A DNA stretch of 34,806 nucleotides, taken from contig JAFVGN010000013.1 of NCBI GenBank assembly GCA_017474925.1, positions 1-34,806 of the forward strand. Direction: 5' to 3'. Of this stretch, positions 23,431 to 31,325 are shown piece by piece. The stretch's first letter is position 1. Every line of letters begins with the position of its first letter. This stretch comes from Prevotella sp. Its GTDB lineage: Bacteria > Bacteroidota > Bacteroidia > Bacteroidales > Bacteroidaceae. The notes beneath the pieces are model-generated. The model made no database searches. It was not told where the DNA came from and saw nothing but the letters and a program-made list of their open reading frames with translations. The position numbers and the translations under genes are program-made.

Positions 23431-24102
23431 CTAACGCGACGGCAACGTCGAAGTCTCTCCAGCAACCTTGCGTTTATAGCATTTCTCGAAGTTACAGAGT
23501 CCGCAGGAATAGTCAAGCCTGCGGACTTTTTTGCCCAGACCGATGATGCCGCTGACAGACTTGATAGGTAACATGAGAGAAGAGTCTGTCAACACCACGC
23601 CACAAGTGTGCCCCTCGAACAACGGGAAAAGCTTTTGCTGCTGGGACACATGCCAGCCACAGTATCCTGGTGAGAAGCGGTTGGTGTGACACCATCCCAG
23701 CTTATCTATCGAATCCTGCAGATGCTGTTCCATCTGGTCTGCACATTTCTCAGCAATGACAGACCCCAAGGCATCTGCAATGAACATACGCACCATGTCA
23801 CCGTCCTGTTTCAGCCTTTGCTGATAGGCCTCATACTCCACGCCACAGGTACAGACAAAAAGGGCATACGCCTCCGCACCCTGCAACTGGCGCAGGATAA
23901 TCTTTCCCATGTCAAAGTCGGGCAAGTCGCGAACGACGATATAGCAGAACCGTGGACGGAGCCAGCACTTCACGTCGCTGATAACGGCCTGCGTCTCTCG
24001 TCGCGTCTCATCGTCAGGTTCTTCTCCGTGATAACCCATCTGGTCATAGACATCAACAAGGTCTATACGAAGCTCATCATATGTCAGCGTCTTCTGTGTC
24101 AC
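23431..24102 (-). CDS. MetH-activation-domain-like protein with C-terminal Cys cluster
   Basis: A 223-residue stand-alone relative of the methionine synthase reactivation domain, which reloads oxidised corrinoid using an electron and S-adenosylmethionine. Seen: NRFSPGYCGWHVSQQQKLFPLF, corresponding to the 'PGY' region of MetH, then GVVLTDSSLMLPIKSVSGIIGLG, the 'L-T-x-S...P..SVSG' core. The C-terminal CGLCNFEKCYKRK resembles the cysteine clusters of corrinoid reactivators in anaerobes and might hold an Fe-S cluster. Its start overlaps the stop of the upstream URO-D methyltransferase by 4 bp (ATGA), so they are one operon. Its likely client is the B12 module of the convergent fusion protein, which lacks its own activation domain. 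A plus-strand terminator is embedded in its 3' end. Confidence 0.75.
   Translation of the reverse strand: MTQKTLTYDELRIDLVDVYDQMGYHGEEPDDETRRETQAVISDVKCWLRPRFCYIVVRDLPDFDMGKIILRQLQGAEAYALFVCTCGVEYEAYQQRLKQDGDMVRMFIADALGSVIAEKCADQMEQHLQDSIDKLGWCHTNRFSPGYCGWHVSQQQKLFPLFEGHTCGVVLTDSSLMLPIKSVSGIIGLGKKVRRLDYSCGLCNFEKCYKRKVAGETSTLPSR
23498..23532 (+). terminator. Intrinsic terminator inside a convergent coding sequence
   Basis: Perfect 10-bp stem AGTCCGCAGG (23498-23507), 10-nt loop, CCTGCGGACT (23518-23527), then five more T. It points along the plus strand, 80 bp after the lipoprotein stop, yet lies within the C-terminal codons of the minus-strand activation-like gene (the part encoding the CGLC cysteines). 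Confidence 0.75.
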
Positions 24103-25106
24103 AGCCTGTTAAAATCGTTGAGCGCCTCAAAGAAGGCGCTGATGTTTGCCGCAGACGTATGGGGAGGCGTGTCGCAGCCACTTGAAAGCACAAAGTTAGG
24201 ATAGGGCCTCATCTTCTCCAACAGGTCCGTAACCGTCTGCCGCATCTGAAAAGGCATGCCGTCCTTGAATACCGACACAGGGTCGATGTTTCCCATGGCC
24301 AGGGCAGTCGGGGGAACATCCCTGATGACCTCTTCCATCCTGCACTTGTTGCCAAAGTGGTAGGCCGCAGCACCTGTCGACACCATGGCCTTGGTACAAT
24401 GGCCCGTGTTGCCACAATTATGGAGAATGACGATAAAGCTGTCATCCTGAACCCTGTCGACGATGCGCTTGACGTATTGGGACGAAAAGGTGCTACAGTC
24501 GTCGTTCGACATCAGTCCGGCAGCAGGCTCAGCCATCATCACGCCATTGGCGCCCGTCTCCTTCAGGGCCATACAGTATTTCTCGATGAAGTCAGTACAC
24601 TTTCCGAGCAGCTCGTGGGCAACCTCAGGATGTTCATAGATGAGCACCATGATATCCGACATATCATAAAGTCGCCCTGCCAAGGAGAAGGGTCCGATAC
24701 AGCCTGCAAACAGCGGGCGATCCTGTATCTCTTTTGCTGCCAACAGGTTTGCCTTCAAATAGGCAGGAATGCGTCCTGCCGACAACGAAGGGACTTGCAA
24801 CTGACGGATAGACTCCACATCGGGCAACAGGCGTCCTGAAACTGCCGGAACAGCATCGTCAGAAAAAGCGATATCCGCACCGAAAGCTTCTGCCTCGGTA
24901 GTCAAATCCATAATGGTACACGCAGCAGCACTGGGATACCGTTCCGTCAAAGCCATTACGGCCTCATAGTGTACCCTGCCGTCGCTGACGGCCCTACGCA
25001 CCGTTTGGCCGTTCATCTCGATACCAGGGTGTGTCATAATGGGCACAGCCAGTACATTCTTCTGCCTGATGACATCTGCCACCCATTGTTTCATGTTCTG
25101 TTTCAT
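24099..25106 (-). CDS. URO-D-type corrinoid:thiol methyltransferase (MtaA/CmuA-like)
   Basis: A 335-residue protein of the uroporphyrinogen-decarboxylase fold used by MtaA, MtbA and CmuA to move methyl groups between corrinoid proteins and thiols or donors. Seen: the zinc motif H229-N-C231-G (ILHNCGNT) and the third ligand C311 (LSSGCDTPP), plus PIMTHPGIEM at the N-terminus, GPFSLAGRLY, and ANGVMMAEPAAGLMS. True heme-pathway URO-D lacks this H-x-C...C zinc site, which argues for methyl transfer. First gene of an operon with the activation-like protein (4-bp overlap). It probably exchanges methyl groups with the B12 module of the fusion protein; its donor or acceptor is unknown. Confidence 0.83.
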   Translation of the reverse strand: MKQNMKQWVADVIRQKNVLAVPIMTHPGIEMNGQTVRRAVSDGRVHYEAVMALTERYPSAAACTIMDLTTEAEAFGADIAFSDDAVPAVSGRLLPDVESIRQLQVPSLSAGRIPAYLKANLLAAKEIQDRPLFAGCIGPFSLAGRLYDMSDIMVLIYEHPEVAHELLGKCTDFIEKYCMALKETGANGVMMAEPAAGLMSNDDCSTFSSQYVKRIVDRVQDDSFIVILHNCGNTGHCTKAMVSTGAAAYHFGNKCRMEEVIRDVPPTALAMGNIDPVSVFKDGMPFQMRQTVTDLLEKMRPYPNFVLSSGCDTPPHTSAANISAFFEALNDFNRL

Positions 25107-25231
25107 CGTTGTCGTTTTTGTTTAGACGCACCAAGAAGCGTTTTGTCACTAATCCGCCCGTGCCTGCCTGATGACAATTCGACTGTCTCTGCGTCTATTT
25201 TATATACAAATCTCAAGAGAAATAAGACCTG

Positions 25232-26746
25232 ATGAAGAAGCTACTAACCTTGCTTTTTTGCATGGCTGCCAGCCTGACAACGATGGCAGAGAATGATCAT
25301 ACCCCCCGTACCATTGTTGTACAACCAGGCGAAAACCTGCACGATGCCCTGCGCCAGGCCCGCGAATGGCGGCGCACCCAGGACGCCTGCTGTCAGGGAG
25401 GCATCACCATACGCATCAAGGCCGGACGATACCGCATGCAGGATCCTCTCTTCCTACGTCCTGAAGACAGCGGGACAGCAGACTCACCGATCATCATCGT
25501 TGGCGAAGAGGGTGCCGTCATCTGTGGAGATTCCCGTCAGCAGCATACGCAGGTGTGGCCTAAGGAGGGAATGGAACGCATACTTGCTTTCGATACAAAG
25601 ACACGAACGATAACCATCCCTGCATTCGATTCGCTATGGGTTCCGCCTCCACATCTGGAAATGGTCGTTCACCAACGCTGGGCCATTGCCATCCTCCGTG
25701 TTAAGGAGATGAAGCAAAAAGACGGGAAAATCGTGGTGTCCTTCATGGAACCAGAGAGCCGTCTGGAATTCGAGCATCCTTGGCCGCAGCCCGTCATCGA
25801 CGGTGAGCGAGGCAACAGCTCGTTCCAGCTGCGCACCACAGAGCAGCGCGACGGCATCGAACAACTGGTCATCGTCGATGGAGCCAACCATATTTCTTTC
25901 CAGGGCCTCACCTTTGAGCACACCTGCTGGAACCGTCCGCTACACAAGGGGCATGTCACCCTCCAGGGTGGTTTCCCCTTGATTGACGCCTACAAGCTTG
26001 CAGTTCCAGGTTTACCCTGGGACAGAGACCTCGAAAACCAAGCCTGGATAGAACGCCCCGTTAGTGCCGTCACCATCCGTAATGCCGAGAACGTCATGGT
26101 CAGCAAGTGCCGTTTCCAACACCTTGCTGCCACCGCCCTCGACCTTCAGGACAACACAAGACATTGCTCCGTCGTCAATAACCACTTCGAGGACATTGGC
26201 GGTACGGCCATCATGGCGGGGTCGTTCGCAGAGAGTCCGCGCGAGGTACACCGTCCCTACGACGACCTGGCCGGACGCTGTCAGGATATAGACATCTCTG
26301 GCAACGAGATACACGATGCTACCAACGAAGACTGGGGCACGGTAGCCATCAGCTGCGGATACGTGAGCGATACGCGCATCATGCACAACACCGTGAGTCA
26401 TGTCAACTATTCGGGCATCTGTGTCGGCTGGGGATGGACGCCTTGCCATACAGGCATGGAGCGTAACCGTATTGATAAGAATAAGGTCAGCGACTATGCC
26501 CGTCAGCTTTACGATGCAGGCGGCATCTACACGCTGTCGAACCAACCTGGTTCCACCATCAGCGACAACGACATCAGCCAGCCCTACCCTGCTCCGTACG
26601 CCACCAACAACCGCGGCTTCTGCATCTATCTCGATGCCCATACCGACGGTTTTACCATTGAGAATAATCAAACAGAGGGCCGTCTCATCCGCCGCGACGA
26701 GATTGGTGACAACCACCCAGGTCCGAGCCTTATCTTCAAACAATGA
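25232..26746 (+). CDS. Secreted right-handed beta-helix protein, putative glycoside hydrolase
   Basis: A 504-residue exported protein (signal peptide MKKLLTLLFCMAASLTTMA). Residues ~30-75 carry the opening GENLHDALRQAREWRR...GITIRIKAGRYRM typical of parallel beta-helix polysaccharide enzymes. Repeating coils follow from ~200 (ISFQGLTFEH, VTIRNAENVMVSKCRFQHL, IDISGNEIHDA, TRIMHNTVSHVNYSGICVGWGW, TISDNDIS). The layout resembles the GH141-type helices (alpha-L-fucosidases/xylanases) and relatives such as GH110/GH120, but I cannot fix the family. It overlaps the GH31 gene by 4 bp and leads a three-gene operon with that enzyme and a symporter. It would act on a glycan outside the cytoplasm. Confidence 0.75.
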   Translation: MKKLLTLLFCMAASLTTMAENDHTPRTIVVQPGENLHDALRQAREWRRTQDACCQGGITIRIKAGRYRMQDPLFLRPEDSGTADSPIIIVGEEGAVICGDSRQQHTQVWPKEGMERILAFDTKTRTITIPAFDSLWVPPPHLEMVVHQRWAIAILRVKEMKQKDGKIVVSFMEPESRLEFEHPWPQPVIDGERGNSSFQLRTTEQRDGIEQLVIVDGANHISFQGLTFEHTCWNRPLHKGHVTLQGGFPLIDAYKLAVPGLPWDRDLENQAWIERPVSAVTIRNAENVMVSKCRFQHLAATALDLQDNTRHCSVVNNHFEDIGGTAIMAGSFAESPREVHRPYDDLAGRCQDIDISGNEIHDATNEDWGTVAISCGYVSDTRIMHNTVSHVNYSGICVGWGWTPCHTGMERNRIDKNKVSDYARQLYDAGGIYTLSNQPGSTISDNDISQPYPAPYATNNRGFCIYLDAHTDGFTIENNQTEGRLIRRDEIGDNHPGPSLIFKQ

Positions 26747-29046
26747 AACAGACCAACTACCATCTTTTCGACTTCATGGACTTCGATCCGACTCTTCAGA
26801 AGGACGAAGCCCTCTGGAAAGCATACGCCCCCTCGAAGGTTGAGGAACACGACGGCGACATAGTGTTGACCATCCCCTATCAGAAGCAGCTGCACCAAGA
26901 GGACATGGCGCCTGACACCGCTGCCAGTCAGCAGAGTTACGACCTCATCGTCCGCGCTTACGAGCCCAACATCGTCCGTCTCTTTACCACCATGAACGGC
27001 GACCAGATGGCTGAGGATGACGACATGCTGCAGTTCTCTCCTGACATCAGGCGACTGCCGCTCTCGTATGACGGATGCGGCAACATCACGGCCGCCAACG
27101 GCAAGACGCTTGCCAACATCGACCTGTCTGTTCACCCTATCGACCACTGGAGCGACCTGCAACCGGCTCCCCAGCCGGCACCGTTCATCACGTTCTATCC
27201 TGACGGTGACCCTCAGAAAGGCATCGCCCTGAGCGACGACCACTTCTCGCCGCCACGCTATGATGCGTTGCCGCTGGGTTTCTGCAGCGTATGTTCCGAA
27301 CCTGTCGCTACGCCCCACAACGAGCGGGCTACCATCAGTTTCCGCTGCGAGCCTGACGAGTGTTTCGCAGGCACGGGCGAACGTTTTCGCAAAATGGACC
27401 TCAGCGGACAGACCTTCCAGCTCAAGAACCAGGACGGACAAGGTGTCAACAACCGCCGCTGCTACAAGAACATCCCGTTCTACCTGAGTAGCAGAATGTA
27501 CGGTTGCTTCTACCATACTTCCGACTACTGCAAGTTGTCGCTGGCCGACCACAGCACACGCTCCATACAGTTCCTCAACGACTACGCCACGCTGGACGTA
27601 TTCCTCATAGGAGGACAGACGCCAGAGGAGATACTACGCTCCTACCGCATGCTGACCGGTTTCCCGCCCATGCTGCCGCTCTGGTCGTTTGGCATCTGGA
27701 TGAGCCGCATGACCTACTTCTCTGCGGACGAGGTCAACGAGATATGCGACAGGTTACGCGCAGAGCACTATCCCTGCGATGTCATCCATCTGGACACAGG
27801 CTGGTTCCGCACCGACTGGCTCTGCGAATGGACGTTCAATCCAGAGCGGTTCCCCGACCCTCAGGGCTTCATCCGAAAGCTGGCAGACCAAGGCTTCAAG
27901 GTGTCACTCTGGCAGCTGCCCTACATCGCTGCCGGCGCTGAGCAGATAGGCGAGGCGAAACGCAACCACTACATCAGCCAGCCCCAGTCGGAGGAGAATA
28001 CCTCGACGGGAGGCGCCTCCAACTTCTCGGCACTCGACTATGCCGGCACCATCGACTTCACCTACGACCGCGCCACCGACTGGTATAAGAACGCCTTGCT
28101 GAAGCCCCTGCTGGAGATGGGTGCCAAATGCATCAAGACCGATTTTGGCGAGAACATCCACATGACCCACCATTACCATGCCATGCCACCCGAACGGCTG
28201 AACAATCTCTATGCCCTGCTCTACCAGCGTGCAGCCTATGAAGTGACTCAGGAAGTGACGGGCGACGGCATCGTATGGGCCCGTGCTGCGTGGGCAGGCT
28301 GCCAGCGCTATCCTCTCCATTGGGGCGGCGACTCTGAATCGTCATGGGCAGGACTTGCAGGCTCGCTGAAGGGCGGCTTGCATTTCGGACTGTCGGGCTT
28401 TGCCTTCTGGAGTCATGACGTACCTGGATTCCATTCCACCCCCAACTTCATGAATTCGCCCATCGACCCTGATGTCTATGTCCGCTGGACACAGTTTGGC
28501 GTTTTCTCCTCTCACATGCGCTATCACGGCTCCTGCAAGCGCGAACCCTGGCACTATCCAGGCATAGCCCCCATTGTCAGACGCTGGTGGAAGCTGCGTT
28601 ACAAGCTCATGCCCTACATCATCGGGCAGGCTGAGCAATGTACCCAGAGCGGCTATCCCATGATACGTGCCCTCTTGTTCCATCATCCCCACGACCGTCA
28701 GGCGTGGCACATCGACGACGAATACTACTTTGGGACGGCGTTCCTTGTCTGTCCCGTCATGAACAGCAACAATCGCCGCGACATCTACCTGCCCGCGCCC
28801 TCACCCCAGTCTGCAGCCAGCGCCACGGAAGAGGATGCCAACACGTGGGTCAACCTGTTCACGGGCGAGCGCCTGGCTGGTGGCCGATGGTACTACGATG
28901 TGGAAGTTCCTCTTGACCAGATACCTGTCTTCGTGCGCCCAGGGACACGCATACCCCTCTACCTTGACGAGGTTGACAGTACCGACCAGATGGACCTCTC
29001 GAAAGCTGTTACAATAGAAATAACCAACGATTTTAAAGGAATATAA
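26743..29046 (+). CDS. GH31 family alpha-glycosidase, probably alpha-xylosidase
   Basis: A 767-residue (alpha/beta)8-barrel hydrolase of family GH31. Seen: an N-terminal beta-sandwich, then PMLPLWSFGIWMSRMTYF, the nucleophile D467 in IKTDFGE and the acid/base D530 in WGGDSESSWAGL, with GFAFWSHDVPGF and SHMRYHG later. KTDFGE and the WGGDS form are those of YicI-like alpha-xylosidases rather than alpha-glucosidases. It has no signal peptide, so it acts in the cytoplasm on imported oligosaccharides. Start overlaps the beta-helix gene (ATGA); stop overlaps the symporter start (TAATG), so the three genes are translationally coupled. Confidence 0.88.
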   Translation: MKQTNYHLFDFMDFDPTLQKDEALWKAYAPSKVEEHDGDIVLTIPYQKQLHQEDMAPDTAASQQSYDLIVRAYEPNIVRLFTTMNGDQMAEDDDMLQFSPDIRRLPLSYDGCGNITAANGKTLANIDLSVHPIDHWSDLQPAPQPAPFITFYPDGDPQKGIALSDDHFSPPRYDALPLGFCSVCSEPVATPHNERATISFRCEPDECFAGTGERFRKMDLSGQTFQLKNQDGQGVNNRRCYKNIPFYLSSRMYGCFYHTSDYCKLSLADHSTRSIQFLNDYATLDVFLIGGQTPEEILRSYRMLTGFPPMLPLWSFGIWMSRMTYFSADEVNEICDRLRAEHYPCDVIHLDTGWFRTDWLCEWTFNPERFPDPQGFIRKLADQGFKVSLWQLPYIAAGAEQIGEAKRNHYISQPQSEENTSTGGASNFSALDYAGTIDFTYDRATDWYKNALLKPLLEMGAKCIKTDFGENIHMTHHYHAMPPERLNNLYALLYQRAAYEVTQEVTGDGIVWARAAWAGCQRYPLHWGGDSESSWAGLAGSLKGGLHFGLSGFAFWSHDVPGFHSTPNFMNSPIDPDVYVRWTQFGVFSSHMRYHGSCKREPWHYPGIAPIVRRWWKLRYKLMPYIIGQAEQCTQSGYPMIRALLFHHPHDRQAWHIDDEYYFGTAFLVCPVMNSNNRRDIYLPAPSPQSAASATEEDANTWVNLFTGERLAGGRWYYDVEVPLDQIPVFVRPGTRIPLYLDEVDSTDQMDLSKAVTIEITNDFKGI

Positions 29047-30608
29047 TGGAAAGCCACTACATGCAAGATCTGGACTGGCTCATCTTAGCCATCTACTTCG
29101 TCGTGCTCATCACCATCGGACTATGGGCAAGTTCCAAGCGCAAGAAAGGCGGTTCGCTCTTTCTGGCAGAACACTCGCTGCGCTGGCATCACATCGGCTT
29201 CTCCATGTGGGGCACCAACGTAGGTCCGTCCATGCTCATAGCCAGTGCTTCGGCAGGTTTCACCACGGGCATCGTGTCTGGCAACTATGCCTGGTACGCC
29301 TTCATCTTCATAGCACTTCTGGCCTTTGTCTTTGCTCCCCGCTATTTAGGGGCCAAGGTCTCCACGCTGCCTGAGTTCATGGGGTTGCGCTTCGGACAGT
29401 CAACGCGTAACATACTGGCTTGGTACACTATTGTCACCATCGTCATCTCATGGCTTGCCCTGACGCTGTTTGCCGGAGGCATCCTCATCCGCCAGGTGTT
29501 CGACATACCCATGTGGATGTCAGCCCTCGTCCTGCTCGTCATCTCCGCCTTCTTCACCATGCTCGGTGGTCTGAAGGCCGTGGCCTATACCAATGTCTAC
29601 CAGATGATCTTACTCATCGTCGTGTCGCTGGTCCTCGTCATCGTCGGACTGGACCGTGTGGGTGGTGTGGCAGCATTGGTCGACAAGGTGCCTGCCGACT
29701 ACTGGATCATGTTCAAGCCCAACAGCGACGAGGCCTTCCCCTGGCTTCCCATCGTCCTCGGCTATCCCGTCATGGGCGTCTGGTTCTGGTGTACCGACCA
29801 GTCGATGGTACAGCCCGTGCTGGCTGCCAAAGACCTGCGCGAGGGACAACTCGGCACCAACTTCACCGGTTGGCTGAAGATACTCGACGTGGCGCTCTAC
29901 ATCCTGCCGGGAATACTCTGCTTCGCCCTGTTCGGCGACACGCTGCAGAACCCTGACGAGGCCTACCTCACCATGGTGGAGAACCTCTTCCCCGTGGGTA
30001 TGGTCGGACTGGTCTTTGCCGTACTGACCGCCTGTCTGGTGTCCACCATCGGCTCTGCGCTGAATGCCCTCAGTACCGTATTCACGATGGACATCTACGT
30101 CAAGCGTTTCCGTCCCAACGCCTCGCAGCGCCGCATCAACTTCGTGGGGCGCCTGGTCACCGTCATCGGAGCTTCCCTTGCCATCGTACTGACCATCGCC
30201 ATCGACGCCATCAAGGGGCTCAACCTGTTCAATGTGTTCCAGTCAGTCCTTGGATTCATCGCCCCACCCATGTCTGCTGTTTTCGTGCTGGGCATCTTCT
30301 GGAAACGCTGTACCACGCGTGCCGCCAACTTTGCCCTCACCATTGGCACGGCCTTCTGCCTCATCGTCGGTGTGCTGTACCTCTGGCCACCAGAGAGCCT
30401 CAGCCTCCCCTGGCCCCACTTCATGCTGCTCTCGTTTGAGCTGTTCGTCCTCCTCGTCGTCTCGATGGTCATCATCAGTCTGACCGATAGCGACAAGACG
30501 GTGTACGACATCCCCGCCCCCATCCATGAGCCGTGGTCCAAGCTGGCCATCAGCCTCTGGACGGCTTTGGCTGTCGTCATGGTGGGACTATACATCTTCT
30601 TTAACTAA
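29046..30608 (+). CDS. Sodium:solute symporter (SSS/SGLT family)
   Basis: A 520-residue inner-membrane transporter with about 13-14 hydrophobic segments. Seen: the sugar-class signatures GTNVGPSMLIASASAGFTTGI, the inverted-repeat region GGLKAVAYTNVYQMILLIV and WFWCTDQSMVQPVLAAKDL (the SGLT 'WYWCTDQ' substrate-site motif), then GLVFAVLTACLVSTIGSALNALSTVFTMDIY carrying the sodium-site serines. Third gene of the operon with the beta-helix protein and GH31 enzyme, so it probably imports the mono- or oligosaccharide the exported enzyme releases. It converges on the M15 peptidase gene with only 12 bp between stops. Confidence 0.9.
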   Translation: MESHYMQDLDWLILAIYFVVLITIGLWASSKRKKGGSLFLAEHSLRWHHIGFSMWGTNVGPSMLIASASAGFTTGIVSGNYAWYAFIFIALLAFVFAPRYLGAKVSTLPEFMGLRFGQSTRNILAWYTIVTIVISWLALTLFAGGILIRQVFDIPMWMSALVLLVISAFFTMLGGLKAVAYTNVYQMILLIVVSLVLVIVGLDRVGGVAALVDKVPADYWIMFKPNSDEAFPWLPIVLGYPVMGVWFWCTDQSMVQPVLAAKDLREGQLGTNFTGWLKILDVALYILPGILCFALFGDTLQNPDEAYLTMVENLFPVGMVGLVFAVLTACLVSTIGSALNALSTVFTMDIYVKRFRPNASQRRINFVGRLVTVIGASLAIVLTIAIDAIKGLNLFNVFQSVLGFIAPPMSAVFVLGIFWKRCTTRAANFALTIGTAFCLIVGVLYLWPPESLSLPWPHFMLLSFELFVLLVVSMVIISLTDSDKTVYDIPAPIHEPWSKLAISLWTALAVVMVGLYIFFN

Positions 30609-30620
30609 GCCGTTGCGACT

Positions 30621-31166
30621 TTACGTCTGAACCAGCCTGACCACACGGCGGTTGCCTGAGGGACGGACGGCGAAGTGGAGCCAGTAGCCGCCCTTGGGCG
30701 AACGCTCCAGCAGCAGCTCGTCGAAGTCCTCCTGACTCTCGTCTGAGATGTCCAGCAGGATGGTGGCATAGCGCACCAGTTGCTCGATGCCTGCCACGCG
30801 GATGTCCGCCGCACAGCCCGTCAGGTGGTTCGAACCCTTGGCGCCCCCTACGGCCTTGTTCACCGCCTCCGACCTGTATCCGCTGTTGATGATGAGCGGC
30901 TCGTCCCCCTCGCCGTACATCATGTTCCAGCGTGCGCGCAGCATCTCCAGCCAACTACATAGCCGCTTCAAGTTCTCAATATGTACGTGCGAGGGGATGT
31001 TCCCGTCAGCCGTCTTCACACTCGTCTTGCACAGCTCCCCCAGCGTGAAGTGTGGCGATAAGCGAGTGCAGTCAAGCTCGTTTGAATTGCCGAGCGTAGC
31101 CACACTCGACGGAGTCAAATGCAGGGAGAGTTTTGCCTGCTTATGAATCACTACGTTACTAATCAC
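30621..31166 (-). CDS. Peptidase M15 (phage-type D-Ala-D-Ala peptidase/endolysin-like)
   Basis: Zinc peptidase of family M15, cutting peptidoglycan cross-links. Seen: the core start HFTLGELCKT, INSGYRSEAVNKAVGG, the zinc motif S-x-H114-x-x-G-x-A-x-D121 (GSNHLTGCAAD) and the third ligand H164 in YWLHFAVR. The family core begins at about residue 37 (LSPHFTLGEL). Residues upstream are encoded by a REP-like palindrome and flanked by a long heptamer array, and no in-frame ATG exists ahead of the core; the start given is GTG at 31166. The native start region may have been replaced by repeats, so the true start is uncertain. Last gene of the phage-like minus-strand module. Confidence 0.8.
   Translation of the reverse strand: MISNVVIHKQAKLSLHLTPSSVATLGNSNELDCTRLSPHFTLGELCKTSVKTADGNIPSHVHIENLKRLCSWLEMLRARWNMMYGEGDEPLIINSGYRSEAVNKAVGGAKGSNHLTGCAADIRVAGIEQLVRYATILLDISDESQEDFDELLLERSPKGGYWLHFAVRPSGNRRVVRLVQT
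31063..31108. repeat. REP-like nested palindrome, copy B
   Basis: Same architecture as the copy at 975-1024: outer stem CGAGT (31063-31067)/ACTCG (31104-31108) and inner stem GCTCG (31076-31080)/CGAGC (31091-31095). It lies in the 5' part of the M15 peptidase frame and encodes the same NSNEL core as the copy in the aminotransferase gene. Confidence 0.8.
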
Positions 31167-31170
31167 AATT

Positions 31171-31248
31171 CCTAATTTCTAATTCCTAATTTCTAATTTC
31201 TAATTCCTAATTTCTAATTTCTAATTCCTAATTTCTAATTCCTAATTT
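31171..31248. repeat. 7-bp tandem array, 11 units
   Basis: Eleven heptamers alternating CTAATTT and CTAATTC between the primase and M15 genes, directly upstream of the M15 start. The longest array in the window and the same class as the one embedded in the aminotransferase gene at 1756-1790. Confidence 0.95.
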
Positions 31249-31262
31249 AAAAATACCTAATG

Positions 31263-31314
31263 TAACTGCGTAACTGCGTAACTGCGTTGGGCAGGGGAAT
31301 GTCCTCCCCTGCCC
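31263..31314. other. 8-bp triple repeat and perfect 10-bp hairpin
   Basis: TAACTGCG occurs three times in tandem (31263-31286). Next to it GGGCAGGGGA (31289-31298), 6-nt loop, TCCCCTGCCC (31305-31314) forms a perfect GC-rich stem 11 bp after the primase stop on the minus strand. No U-tract follows, so it may be an RNA-stabilising or processing hairpin rather than a terminator. Confidence 0.6.
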
Positions 31315-31325
31315 TGCAGTCAACG

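Noticed and set aside
31171-31248. CRISPR array
   Set aside because: Repeats are 7 bp and contiguous without spacers; no cas genes nearby.
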